This document shows, piece after piece, positions 36,213 to 46,582 of a stretch of 64,000 bases of DNA; positions within the stretch are counted from its first letter, which is position 1, and each line of letters starts with the position of its first letter. The position numbers and the translations under genes were made by a program. Under the pieces are notes generated by a model. It saw only the letters and a list, made by a program, of their open reading frames with translations, was not told the origin of the DNA and did no database searches. Location of the stretch: assembly GCA_009760885.1 (NCBI GenBank), contig CM019701.1:36408697-36472696 (forward strand), written 5' to 3'. The DNA is from Achatina immaculata. Taxonomy: Eukaryota > Mollusca > Gastropoda > Stylommatophora > Achatinidae.

Positions 36213-36784
36213 CCCGTGCCATTAAACGTCACATAGGGCTAGCATAGTTGTTTGCCAAGTTTTTCTGTTCTCGGCGAGTCTTTTAACTTCATCATATGCC
36301 CACTAAACTGGCTTCTCTTAACAATGTCCTCTTTAGAGTTTCACATGGTTGACCTCTTTTTCTTGTGCTCTACTTGATAGCTTGTTTTGGTATTCTCTGA
36401 TTGTTTCTTCTTATCACATGGTCTACAAATGTTCATCTTCTTTTTCTGATCGCCCATGCGACAGGTTGTTGTTTGCTCATCTGTCTTATCTCTGCGTTGT
36501 TCTTGAATTCGCTTCACTTCATACCAAGTATTTTCCTCGGGCATTTGTTTTCAAAAGAGTCTAACTTCTTGTCTATTTCTTTACTTGATTTCCAGCTTTC
36601 GCATGCATAAATGAAGGTGGATATCACATTTGAATTGAATTATCTTAATTTGGTTTTTGTGCTTATAACTTCTGAATTTCATATGTTCTCAAGATTTTTG
36701 AAAGACAATACTGCTTTTGCAATTTGAATTCTAACTTCCTTCCTGGTGTCACCTTCCTGGTCTATGTAGCTGCCAAGGTATATA
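36213..36784 (-). pseudogene. LINE-D, antisense 3' part
   Basis: Matches the end of LINE-D (about 13,090-13,690). Minus frames include KNTWYEVKRIQEQ-like and DEQTTTCRMGDQKKKMNICR, in the same alternative frame seen at 13,329-13,541, plus the basic end. Its upstream end stops abruptly at TATATATA where the Tc1 element begins, and LINE-D sequence does not resume on the other side. Confidence 0.8.
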
Positions 36785-38293
36785 TATAGACTGTTCAAAT
36801 AAAGAAACGTACACTAATGTAGTAGTAATGGACACCAAATTTCAAACTTGTATCAAAAGTGTATTTTACGGAATTAATATTTCAATCTTGGCATGAAGAA
36901 ACTTTAAGACTTTAACAATGAAATAATGTTCGTTAAATTTGGTTTGGACTTTTAATCTTTGCGACTGAGGCCTCCGTTTCAGTAAGGTGTATGACCTCCT
37001 TTGGCCTGTATCAGAGAACGACATCTCCTTGGCATGGATTCGATTAGCCGTGGGATCTGTTGTTGTGGGATGGCTGCCCACTCTTCCCGCAGTGCAAGAG
37101 ACAACTGTCGGAGATTGGTGTGCGCCACGTGTCCCTGACGGACTTGTCTGTTGAATTCATCCCATAAGTGTTCTTTTGGGTTCATGTCTGATGACATGGA
37201 TGGCCATGGAATGGTCTGGAAGTTGTTGTCAGCCAGGAAGTGGGTGGCGAGTTGTGCCACATGAGGTCGAGCGTTATCCTGCTGAAAAATCGACCCTGGT
37301 GCAGTCAGAGGTGGAAGGGCGTGAGGACGAAGAATTTCAGCGACGTATCGTTTGGCATTCAGGCGTCCTTCAATTTGCACCAGGTCACTTCTTCCAATGA
37401 TGTTGATCGTCCCCTACACTTGGTGGAGGAGCCTCATCCACTCAGTTCTGGGCGTAGTGCTCATGGACTCCGTTGTAAACTCTTCTCTGTCAATCGTGTC
37501 GCTGGAGCAGAAAGAATGATTCATCACTAAACCAAACCCTTCTAGAAGATTTCGCAACGATCCACTGACGATGCTGGTTCGCCCACTGCAGTCGGTTCTG
37601 ACGATGCCGGTCCGTAAGAACAGGACCTCTGTAGGGACTTCTAGACCAAAAGACCAGCGTCGTGCAGCCCGTTCCTGACCGTTTGATCTGAAATATTCGA
37701 CGAGCTGCTACCATTGGCTGGACTGTTGAGGACGCAGATGCAAATCGATTCCTGTGATGACGCAGTCGTATGAAGCCGTCTTTGGCAGCCGTTGTGGCTA
37801 TGGGTCTTACACTGCGCGGCCGGTCTCCAACTGAGCCAATTTCTTGAAATCGTCTTCAAAGGCGAAATTGGTGCTTCTAATCATATTAAACTGTCTGGCC
37901 ACTACACTTTGTGACTGTCCAGTCTGTAAACGTCCAATGATGATGAGTCGTTGTTCTGTAGTGAGATGAGCCATACTTGCGCAGTGAATTTTCAAATGAA
38001 TTGATTCGAGTAGCGTCAGTCTTTTATGGGCATTCGATAACACGGACAGTGAGTTTTATGTTCAGTAACTTTTACGGAATTCTCGTGAACCTGTCATGAG
38101 TTACTGTCAAAAATACTGTTTTGAGTGGTGTCGCTTTTATGTGCTCACGAATCACCTGCTGAGTAAAATTCAGATCAGCACGTGAAGTTGAAGTCTAAGT
38201 GAACGTTTCAGGCAATTTTCCCTTGTCTGATCAGCAAACTTCAGTTTAAATTGCAACATCGTATTTGTTGCGTTTCTTTTTTTTTTGAACACT

Positions 38294-38296
<3 letters not shown>
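36785..38296 (-). mobile_element. Tc1-like DNA transposon, copy 1 (about 1.5 kb, dead)
   Basis: Ends: left TATAGACTGTTCAAATAAAG, right (minus) TATAGTGTTCAAA, imperfect terminal inverted repeats next to TA. The transposase is on the minus strand. It starts near 37,974 with MAHLTTEQRLIIIGRLQTGQ (helix-turn-helix), then RNRLQWANQHRQW, VWFSDESFF (first catalytic D), IFQQDNARPH (second D) and MNPKEHLWDEFNRQV (E). Between the second D and the E are 34 residues, the DD34E spacing of Tc1 elements. The frame is broken in several places, including one in the helix-turn-helix region and one between 37,380 and 37,490. A second copy of the family is at 58,558-61,936. Confidence 0.9.

Positions 38297-38331
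<35 letters not shown>
38297..38331. repeat. (TA)n microsatellite
   Basis: About 17 TA units directly at the right end of Tc1 copy 1, a natural TA-rich target. Confidence 0.95.
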
Positions 38332-38334
<3 letters not shown>

Positions 38335-38819
38335 CTTCTATAACTGCTTTTTCTGAACTTGGTGAACCAAACATTTGAATAAAAAAAAAAAGAATTGCAT
38401 GTCTTTAACCAGAACTATAAACTTGCAAGTCCGTCCCTATCAGTATATACCTCATAACATATGCGTGCATACTCTACAGGCTTTTTCTTTTATTTCCCCT
38501 CTCTCCTCTCTCTTTCGTTCTCTCTTCTCTCTTCCTCCTCCAATCTCTTTCTTTTGTCTCATTCTCGGCTTCTCTTCTCTGTCTCTTTCGTCCCTCTCTC
38601 TCTCTCTCTCTCACTCACTCTCCCTTTCCTCTCACTCTCTTACACACATATACGTACAAAGTCATGCAAATGTGCACTAACATTACAGACACACATCCAC
38701 ACACACAGCACACGCACACACACGCACACACACAAAACACACACGCACACACACTCAAACACGCACACACTCACACACATACAAACCATTTAGCTCAAGG
38801 ACTCGAGCCTACTCAGTTC
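38332..38819. repeat. (TC)n-rich and (CA)n-rich low-complexity tract
   Basis: A pyrimidine-rich stretch (about 38,480-38,640) grades into CACACA/CACGCA repeats (38,690-38,785). Frames of about 100 codons across it (SLSLSL, THTHTH) are low-complexity artefacts. Confidence 0.9.
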
Positions 38820-38908
38820 ATCCAGGTCTCCATACTTTGATGCCTGCGTCCATGTCTCCATACTTTGATGCCTGCATCCATGTCTCCATACTTTGATGTC
38901 TATACTGG
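38820..38908. repeat. 28-bp minisatellite, 3 copies
   Basis: Unit CCATGTCTCCATACTTTGAT plus GCCTGCGT; three copies with minor variation at the edges. Confidence 0.9.
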
Positions 38909-39157
38909 AAAATATGTCTCAATAACTGGGAGTTTCTATCACTTGAAACGATTTTTTTTTTACTTCTGTGTCGAACGAAGTTACTGTAATAATGTTGTTT
39001 CCATTAGCACAGTGCACTCAAAGAATCGCAGTTAACTGTAAACTCGAGTAACAAGATATCGCCCAGCTGTTCTTGAAGTAAATAAGTCCACGGTTCGTTC
39101 AGTGCTGTGAAAACTGCCAAGATAAATATTTTATTTGTGCATCATTCAGCATGTCCT

Positions 39158-39290
39158 CTGGGATCTTCATACTCAAGTTAAGTTACACTGGGATCTTCAC
39201 ACTCAAGTTACAATGTGATCCTCATACTCAAGTTAAGCTACACTGTGATCTTCATACTCAAGCTAAGTTACACTGTTAATTTAGGGCTTT
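39158..39290. repeat. About 30-bp minisatellite, 4 copies
   Basis: Unit GATCTTCATACTCAAGTTAA followed by GTTACACTGG; unit length varies by 5-6 bp (one copy lacks TTAAG). Confidence 0.85.
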
Positions 39291-39354
39291 AGGGTCAAAT
39301 CCATGAATAGTTTCTTATGTGCTAGATATTCAAAAACGAATGTATTTTTATCAC

Positions 39355-39592
39355 ACACATTATCTCTCTCTTATCTTTTTGGTAAGATTTTTTGTCTCTC
39401 CAGCTCTTCTCATACATTCTTCATTAGTTATTTTTGCTGTCCAGGGGATTCGCAACATTCTTTTAATAAACCACATTTCTGCTGCTTCCAATGATTTTTG
39501 TGCAGACCTGCTTATTGTCATTGATTCACTTCCATATAACAAGATAGGTTCAATATAGCATTTTAGGACTCGTTTTCTAACATTCATTGATA
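39355..39592 (-). pseudogene. LINE-C internal fragment
   Basis: The minus frame 39,360-39,587 reads VLKCYIEPILLYGSESM, SAQKSLEAAEMWFIKRML and RIPWTAKITNEECMRRAGET. It aligns with 27,080-27,300 and 56,365-56,560. Both the upstream RT and the downstream GHAMRR-to-tail part are missing. It ends within the CTCTCTTAT stretch that is internal in other copies, so its 3' end was lost after insertion. Confidence 0.85.
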
Positions 39593-39639
39593 ATAGTGTA
39601 CTTTAATTTTGTAATAAGTGTTGTCTTATATGGTCTGTT

Positions 39640-40690
39640 CATATTTTCCTGCTAGAAACTCTTGAGGTGTTTAAAATGTAGGCATAATGGATAAAGAAAA
39701 ACAACTTGCGCACATTTCTGACGGGATCTCAACTCCTTCAGACCAAGGATGAATCTCATCGCTTCCTTCTGTACCGGGTCCAAATTTGACAACTTTCGTG
39801 TTTGACAGAGTCAACAATCCTGGGCCATGATATATTTTGGATAGGACAATTGTTCTCACAAGGGTAAATACTGTTCATTGTGGTAACTTAAGTACCATAT
39901 GGCCTTGAGGGCTGAAAATACCATTTACATACCATTTTCGACTTGTTAGATGTAACCAGTGTTCTCTCCAAGTGCATGCCTAGTTACTTTAGATGTTGGC
40001 TTCTTTCAATAGGCACATTTTTAAGTGTGATGTTAGGCATTTTGTCCTGGATATTTCTAGTGTTCAAGGACCTCCAGAGAACGTTTGACTTTTTTTTTTG
40101 GGGATTTGTAACTGCTTCTTGACACTACGTAGTTATATTATTAATCTGTTCTTGGACTTTTGTTGCTATGATTTGCCAGTTGTGGCAGTGTGCGTATCAT
40201 CTACAATGATATCATCTACAAAAGTGAGTTATTTGCAATTGGATGGTTGCTGTAGTTTGAGTAAGCCGACTGTGTAGATATTAAATAATACTAGTGATAA
40301 TGGGGATCCCTGAGGTATCCCTGGGAATATTTGTATTGGCTGAGATGTCCACGTTCTACACTTAATCGCTATAGTTCTACTAAAGTGCAGTAGAGTGTCC
40401 ACTTGATCCACATTTTTATTCCCATTTCTAACAACTTTATCAGTAGTGTTATGTATTGCTCACGATTGTATGCGTCCTCAAGGTGAAGTGCCACCATTAA
40501 TATCTCCTCTCTTCTCTGAAATGCCTCATATGTTTTGAAGGCTGCTGCTGCAACATTAGTTCAAGTATCTTGGTCGAGGTGGCATCCTTCCATTGATTTG
40601 GGGAGCCAGCTCTTGTTCTCCAGTTCCCATACAAGTCTTTTTTGCTATTATTTCTTCCATGATTTTGCCATATCACCATGCAAAAATAAT
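39640..40690 (-). pseudogene. LINE-F, antisense RT fragment (FVDD)
   Basis: Minus-strand blocks in RT order. NQWKDATSTKILELMLQQQP and MRHFREERRY lie near 40,500-40,600. IPGIPQGSPLSLVLFNIYT lies at about 40,275-40,330 (the PQGxxLSPxLF motif, with L for P). THFVDDIIVDD lies at about 40,200-40,230, where FVDD replaces Y/FADD. GLLTLSNTKVVKFGPGTEG, homologous to the sense LINE-F copy at 21,870, lies near 39,780. Stops and frame changes are frequent. Confidence 0.75.
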
Positions 40691-41227
40691 ACAAAATAAA
40701 TAAATAGGCCTAGAATATAGAACAAATGTAATGACTAGAGAAAATAAATTGAAGTTTGTGAAGGTCATGAAAAACGGTTTAAGTGAAAGTCTATGCCTGT
40801 ACGCTCAGTTTAACTTTATTTGTGAATAATGATCAAAGAGTCAGCTATGATTTATTTTTAGTAGTTTTTCTGTTGTTTTTTTTTTCATGCGCTTTGCTGG
40901 ACATTTCTGTGCTATTTTAACAGACTGGAGGGAATAATTGCTGGATATCGTCGATGTAACGTCAGCACTTTCATATCAGACATGCTGGGCGTTATAAGTG
41001 ACAGTGACTGTTAGAGATATCACAGTGCAGTTGGACATTGCAGTAGCGTAATGTGACAAGCACAGCACCGACAGTGTTATAAAGAGCAGCACAGAAAGAA
41101 GAAACAGTGTTGTCTTTAGACAACGTTGCTAATTCTGAGTCTGCAAAAGATCAAAGTACCTTTTATTTAAAAAATTCTTGTTCTAGATGAAATTTAGTTT
41201 GTAGGCGAATGAATGCAGCCGGAAAAA
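40691..41227. other. No gene recognised
   Basis: AT-rich sequence with no motif. Confidence 0.4.
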
Positions 41228-41297
41228 AAACCACACACACACACACACTCACACACGCACACACGCACGCACGCACGCACGCACACGCACACACACG
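41228..41297. repeat. (CA)n/(CGCA)n microsatellite
   Basis: An alternating CACACA and CGCACGCA tract; frames across it give only THTHARTH-type strings. Confidence 0.95.
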
Positions 41298-41329
41298 TTT
41301 AAAACCAGACTCCGGCGTCAATGCAGGAC

Positions 41330-41660
41330 AGCTATTGAAGGACAGCCCCGTATATGCTCTGCTGCATGCCGCAACATCCAAGAGTGTGTTTGCTAATAGT
41401 TTCCATCAAGTGTTGGTTCCTTACGATGCGTTTTCTGCCACACAGTTCAGATTTCCTACCAGCACCCTTAGTTTGTCTTAGCTCCAGCAATCACTTCACA
41501 ATTACGAACATTGTTCTCTCATTCCCGCTCTTCATTTTCCCGCAGTCTTTCCAGTATTGGTTTAACAATGTCTCCTTGCTCATTCTCAGCCTGCCATTTA
41601 TTTTATCCTGTCCAACAAGTCTATCTGCCACTGCATTACATGTACTCCCGCATGCCTTAG
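41330..41660 (-). pseudogene. LINE-F, antisense 3' region
   Basis: Reads (minus) through sequence matching 22,990-23,300 plus: the CAACATCCAAGAGTGTGTTTG and GGACAGCCCCGTATATG blocks correspond to the region after the RNase H domain in the sense copy. No frame is intact. It shares GCATTTTCTGC-type and CCAGCACCCTTA segments with 23,155-23,200. Confidence 0.65.
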
Positions 41661-41764
41661 ATAACCCACATTAGGGTCATCACAGATGAGTCGCTTACCA
41701 GATGAACCCATTCTTTTCGAAGTGTTTTTTTCCTCAGTCTTACGAAATTTATTCTGTGAATACG

Positions 41765-42013
41765 TCTCTGTCTCTCTCACTCTCTCTCTCTCTTTCTGTC
41801 TCTCTGTCTCTCTCTTTCTATCTTAACCATTTGGAAATAAAGATCAATCAGTCAGTCTCTCACTCTCTCTCTCCTTCTCTCTCTCCCTCTCTGTCTTTCT
41901 TTCTATCTTAACTCTTTGGAAATAAAGATCAATCAATCAATCTCTCTCTCTCTCTCTTTCTATCTTAACCCTTTGGAAATAAAGATCAATCAGCCAATCT
42001 ATCTCTCTCGCTC

Positions 42014-42064
<51 letters not shown>

Positions 42065-42085
42065 TCTTATATATATATATATTAA
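41765..42085. repeat. (TC)n-rich tract with three copies of an (AATC)-tailed 3' end, then (CA)n and (TA)n
   Basis: Within the (TC)n-rich stretch, TATCTTAACC(A/C)(T/C)TTGG plus AAATAAAGATCAATCA occurs three times (about 41,819, 41,905 and 41,961), each followed by CAATCA-type units and more (TC)n. The same terminus occurs singly at 26,332-26,385 (minus). (CA)n and (TA)n follow at 42,044-42,083. Frames reading SLSLSL are artefacts. Confidence 0.85.
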
Positions 42086-43112
42086 AAGTTACCGATTATA
42101 TTATCACAGTTTCTTAAGGAAAAAAAATATTAGGATCTCTATGAATAATCCAATGTGTTCATCAAAATATTTTGTAGTAGATATTTTAGCCTTGAAAACT
42201 TGTAGATGAAGCACTTTAGATATGAGAGAAAGAAAAATAATAAGAGACAAGGCAGGTGCGTGATTATACACCTGAAGTGCACGTTTGATTCACAGTCGTT
42301 GTATTTTTTTAATCTGATGCTTTGTCTACACATTTTGCTTACTAAGTGTTTCAGCCACATGTTGCGCGTACTAAGTTGCTACTGTAAAATACTTTGATGT
42401 GCACTAGTGTCGTTGTTTCTAATATGATAAAAATTGTATCCAGTCTATTCAGTATCTTTTTTAGTGTAGAGCAATAGTGAATATTTATTACAAAATATTT
42501 TATCGAAACAAAAGCACAACATGTTATTGTGAGGAGACAATTTTTTGGGTCGCTGAGATGAATAATGACACACCCGATGCAGTTTAAGTCCAAGTTGCTC
42601 TTGTGAAAGTTTCAGCTTCGTGCTTGAAACATGTGCTCATCTGAAGATCATTTGAAGATTTCTTAAACACAAATAAAATGGACAATGCAAGCAAGTGGTG
42701 TTCGTCATTTTTCTTAAGAATCAGTAGACAGTTTTTTCTCCAATTTAATTCTGAAATGTCTTTTTTTTTAAAATCTCCATCTCTTCAATACAATCTTTCT
42801 CCTTTATTCGCGGGATCACCGTCCATGGTTTCAATGAAATAATAAAAATTTTTACGACATACAATTTTGTAAATTTGAATAAATAAATTTCCTACTCACC
42901 TGCCTGAGAAGATCAACCGTATGCTGGGAAGATCAACCGTATCCTGCGAAGATAAAAAATCTAACATTATGTCACGGTGCCTGCCTCATTTACCTCACTT
43001 CATTTCATCACACAGGCCTTGTATCTTTCACATCTCATCCTCACTATCAGTGTTTATCACAAAAGGAGCGAGGAGAACTACGAATTATATATATTGTGTG
43101 TATATTAGAGCA
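42086..43112. other. No gene recognised; contains a 56-bp stray copy of a Helitron-internal unit
   Basis: AT-rich. At about 42,541-42,597 there is a segment identical (about 56 bp, including TGGGTCGCTGAGATGAATAA) to 43,611-43,667 inside the Helitron-like element. The surrounding sequence is unrelated. Confidence 0.6.
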
Positions 43113-44474
43113 TCACGCTTGAACGCCTGTAGCAATTTCAACCAAACTTGGCACACATATGACTTACAATCTGGACAATGCACCATGGGGGTTAGATAAT
43201 TTATAGGACCCCTGGGGCTTACATACATGCAAACAATACCCCACTGAACTACAGGAAGTAACTCCCGTTATATTTATGCCTGCTCTGGATTGTCGGTCGT
43301 AACGGATAAAGATCAGCCCACACAAATTGATGACGCTATATCCGCTGAGAATGACGAACCCTTGGCATTGATAACGAGAAACATACACGGAGCAGATTTG
43401 TGATTCACGAAAGACAAGCTACTGTTGTTCACCTCAGCGTCCATTTAGAAAATGGCCAGAGTGTTTATTTCATAACAGAAAGCGCCAATACAGTGGTTGA
43501 TCAGCCACCAATCACATGGGGGCGGGCAGCGCTAGCGGTGGGGGTGGGATGGTGATAACAATTACACATCGTCGAAAACGACCGATATTAGTGTCGAATC
43601 CATAGTTTTTTTGGGTCGCTGAGATGAATAATGACACACCCGATGCAGTTTAAGTCCAAGTTCAACCTCCATCGGCTTGGGGGGGGGGGGGCCTCGGACT
43701 AGGAGTTGGTATGGTATGTACCAAGCATCGAAAACGACCGATATTAGTGTCGAATCCATAGTTTTTGGTGTCTCTGAGATAAATAGTGACACTCCCGATA
43801 CCGTTTAAGTCCACATTCAGCCCCATCGGCAGTGGGGGTGAGATGGGGGTGACATGTAAAAGTAATCATCGAAAACTACCGACGTTAGTGTAGATTCCAT
43901 AGTTTTCGGGGTCATTTTGAGAAGTTGTGATACTCCCGATGCCGTTTACGTCCCAGTTTATCCCCCAACGGCATGGGGAGGCGGGGAAGAGGGGTAAAAA
44001 TTAGGGTAGGATCTCCTATTATTTTACTGCGGAACTTCGACCCGCCAAAACTTTGCAACGACACAAGGCTGTGTGTAAAGAGGATGCTGGGCAATGCAGT
44101 TGAAGTAACTATCTTAACAGGATAGAGTGAGAGTGAAACAGTTTTTATCCAACGGATATCACTCATTCCAACGGATCTCCTTTTAACTTTCAGAAATTGC
44201 AATTTCCAGCGAAACTTGTATTCTCGATCACGACAACAAGTCACAGGGGCAGTCTACACATTATAGAGTAAAATATTTTACATATTCACAATAATATTAA
44301 TTTAACCCAAGACTTCATTATATACAACATTTTTAGTTTCACCTCCAGGAGCAAGAATAAATAATTTCTTGGGTGAACCCCCCTCCCCACACCCCGAACA
44401 AGCAACATAAGGTTATCCGTGGGAGAAACATGGTGATGTAATAATTTCCCGAGCAACGCCGGGTAATCAGCTAA
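43113..44474 (+). mobile_element. Non-autonomous Helitron-like element (about 1.36 kb)
   Basis: Starts with TC after an A (TCACGCTTGAACGCCTG from 43,113). Ends in a short GC-rich hairpin (CCCG at 44,448-44,451 and CGGG at 44,460-44,463), about 8 bases later CTAA at 44,471-44,474, then T at 44,475. TC start, 3' hairpin, CTRR end and insertion between A and T without duplication are Helitron hallmarks. The left region CAATTTCAACCAAACTTGGC and the right region are of a type I have seen repeated in many invertebrates. No Rep/helicase coding is present. Internal 141-156-bp tandem units lie at 43,560-43,900. Borders are inferred from sequence alone. Confidence 0.6.
43560..43910. repeat. 141-156-bp tandem repeat inside the Helitron-like element, about 2.5 copies
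   Basis: CGAAAACGACCGATATTAG recurs at 43,573, 43,729 and (as CGAAAACTACCGACGTTAG) 43,870. Each unit also carries a CGAATCCATAGTTTT block and a CCATCGGC plus poly-G block (up to 12 G at about 43,680). Confidence 0.85.
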
Positions 44475-44497
44475 TGTGTGCATGTGTGTATATATAT

Positions 44498-44686
44498 ATC
44501 CTAACACAGCAGGTCGAAGAAAAAGTGGTCGACCCCGTGAAACTCTATAGAGGACATTGTTAAGAGATGCCAATTCAGTGGGCATAACATCCCTTGATGA
44601 GATTGAAAAACTAGCCGCCGAAGACAGGAAATCTTGGCGAACTACCATGCGGGCCCTATGTGACGTTTAGCTGTACGTGAAGGATG

Positions 44687-44690
<4 letters not shown>
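44498..44690 (+). pseudogene. LINE-D 3' end fragment followed by (TA)n
   Basis: Matches 13,500-13,690: the reading includes AGRRKSGRPRETL (basic box), then a stop, then DANSVGITSLDEIEKLAAED and a GACGTTTAGC block. Where the longest copy ends in repeated GATGTAAG, this one ends GGATGTAA and a (TA)n tract (to about 44,731). It lies 24 bp after the Helitron-like 3' end. Confidence 0.8.

Positions 44691-44731
<41 letters not shown>
44691..44731. repeat. (TA)n microsatellite
   Basis: About 20 TA units forming or replacing the 3' tail of the LINE-D fragment. Confidence 0.95.
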
Positions 44732-44732
<1 letters not shown>

Positions 44733-46582
44733 TCAAAGCTGGGTTATTATGTGAATACTTTCGTGTGCTCTATTTTCTTTCTCTCTCTCTTTCTCTTTCT
44801 ATCTCTCAGTTCATTACTGTACTGTCTTTTTTTATCTGCAGTATTCTATTTTTATGTTAATTATTTTTGTTGATTTCTTAAAGTGTATACTTCTAAAATT
44901 AAATTAACAATTTAAAAAAACATATTCCACAGGGCTCTGTATTTTTCGTGGATTCAAGGATCCGGTGAAGGTTCGGAACCAGATGGCTGTGGATAGGATG
45001 GAATTGTTATGTTTGTTTTAACCACTAGGTCAAAGTTTACTCCAGCTGGGAGTGGTGGCACAGTCTGAAATATTTGTTAGAAATCTCAGCTGTTATTTTC
45101 TACCACTGATTTTCAGCGTAGGGAAAGAGTTAAGCAGAATTAGAAAAAATACAGTCATTGATTTGCTGCAGTAGTTATCAGTTACTTTTATTCATATGAA
45201 CATGCTGAATTAACTGGACACGTTTAATGAACTGATTTTTTGCTTTAAAATCTGTATTCTGACTGTGTAACAAATGGCCGTAAAATAAAACGCCTATTGT
45301 TGACTAGCACTGTTTTTTATCCATTAAAAACTGTATCAAAATGGTATTAAAAATCAACAGACTATAGTTGAAAGCGTGCTATGACATTTCCCGTCATATT
45401 AACCAGGAGTATTAAACGAATATACTAAAAACATTAGTCTGTAATGTGTGGGTAGTTTGTTTTTTTTGGCAGGAAAAGGGGGGGGGTTGAAAGGAGGATA
45501 TGAGTTTCCCCTTTCAAGCATCAGTTCCTTGCTTCATGGTTTTCTAATCCTCGTCGATCGTTTGAGTGCTTTAGCAGTGGTCTTCATCGACTTTGGTGCC
45601 CTCTCGCGGAGAATGAAGGCAGCAGTGAAATATTTCGCACAGAAACTGAAATAGACACACTGTACAAGAATTAAAAACAAACACTGAATCATTTTCTAAA
45701 TATGTTGAACTGTTTCTTTTTTTTTTTTACTTTTCAAAAATGAGTAAAGAGCTTCACATTTTAGCACTTGATGAAATTCTTAACTGTTTCATGACATCTC
45801 TTCTTTTTTCTTTCCTCTTACAGCTGTTTTCAAAGAGAAGGTTATCCAGTCAGGTGTCAGAACGGCATAGGATCCGAACTCAGTCCGACCCCATATTCCA
45901 GAACTTTCTACCACATCTAGGTTTACTTTATGTAGTCACATAGGGCTGGTTCCACCCATGCCCGCGCCTGCACGGAGCGGCAAGACTTCGGGGGGGGGGG
46001 GGGCGCAGCATGATGAGAACAGTGGTATAAGGTGATATGAAAAAAAAAAAAATGAAAATAAATTATTTAAAGAAACATGCACACACTTTCATTTTTATAA
46101 CTGATCTTACTGGATAATTAACAACCTCAAGCTTAGAATCAAAGAGACCTCCACTGAAAAAGGAACAATGATAATAGAGCGCAGGGGTATCATAAATTTG
46201 TGAAGAGAATGTAGGACTATACAACTACAAAGACTTAGAGTTGGTCGTGATTGTTTGTTATAGTGTACTCTGGCGAAGTTGATGAAAACAAAGGGAGCTG
46301 TGAAGACAGAGTCATGTTACAGGAAATAACAGTAAAGTCAGTAAAAGAAAAAGTAACACCGAATCGGGGCAGGTATTATCTGGTACAGACGTAGTTCAGC
46401 TTCTGGTGAAAGAAAGGCGACTTCGGTATTAAAAACAAAGGCAAAGGTAGCCCTGTTATACGATGGAGACACGTCTGGGATATGGTGTCCATATTGTCTT
46501 TGATTTGTCGGCAGACTATAGATTGATGTGGTCAGAATCATGCCTGGTCGCCTTTCTTTCATAATGACTCATTTGGGTGAAA
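44732..46582. other. No gene recognised; poly-G tracts
   Basis: AT-rich, with poly-G runs at about 45,478-45,487 and 45,990-46,001. Frames of 67-74 codons without motif. Confidence 0.4.

Noticed and set aside
36785..38296. Tc1 insertion inside LINE-D at 36,784
   Set aside because: LINE-D sequence stops at the left Tc1 end but does not resume after 38,331, so a simple insertion with rejoined flanks cannot be shown.
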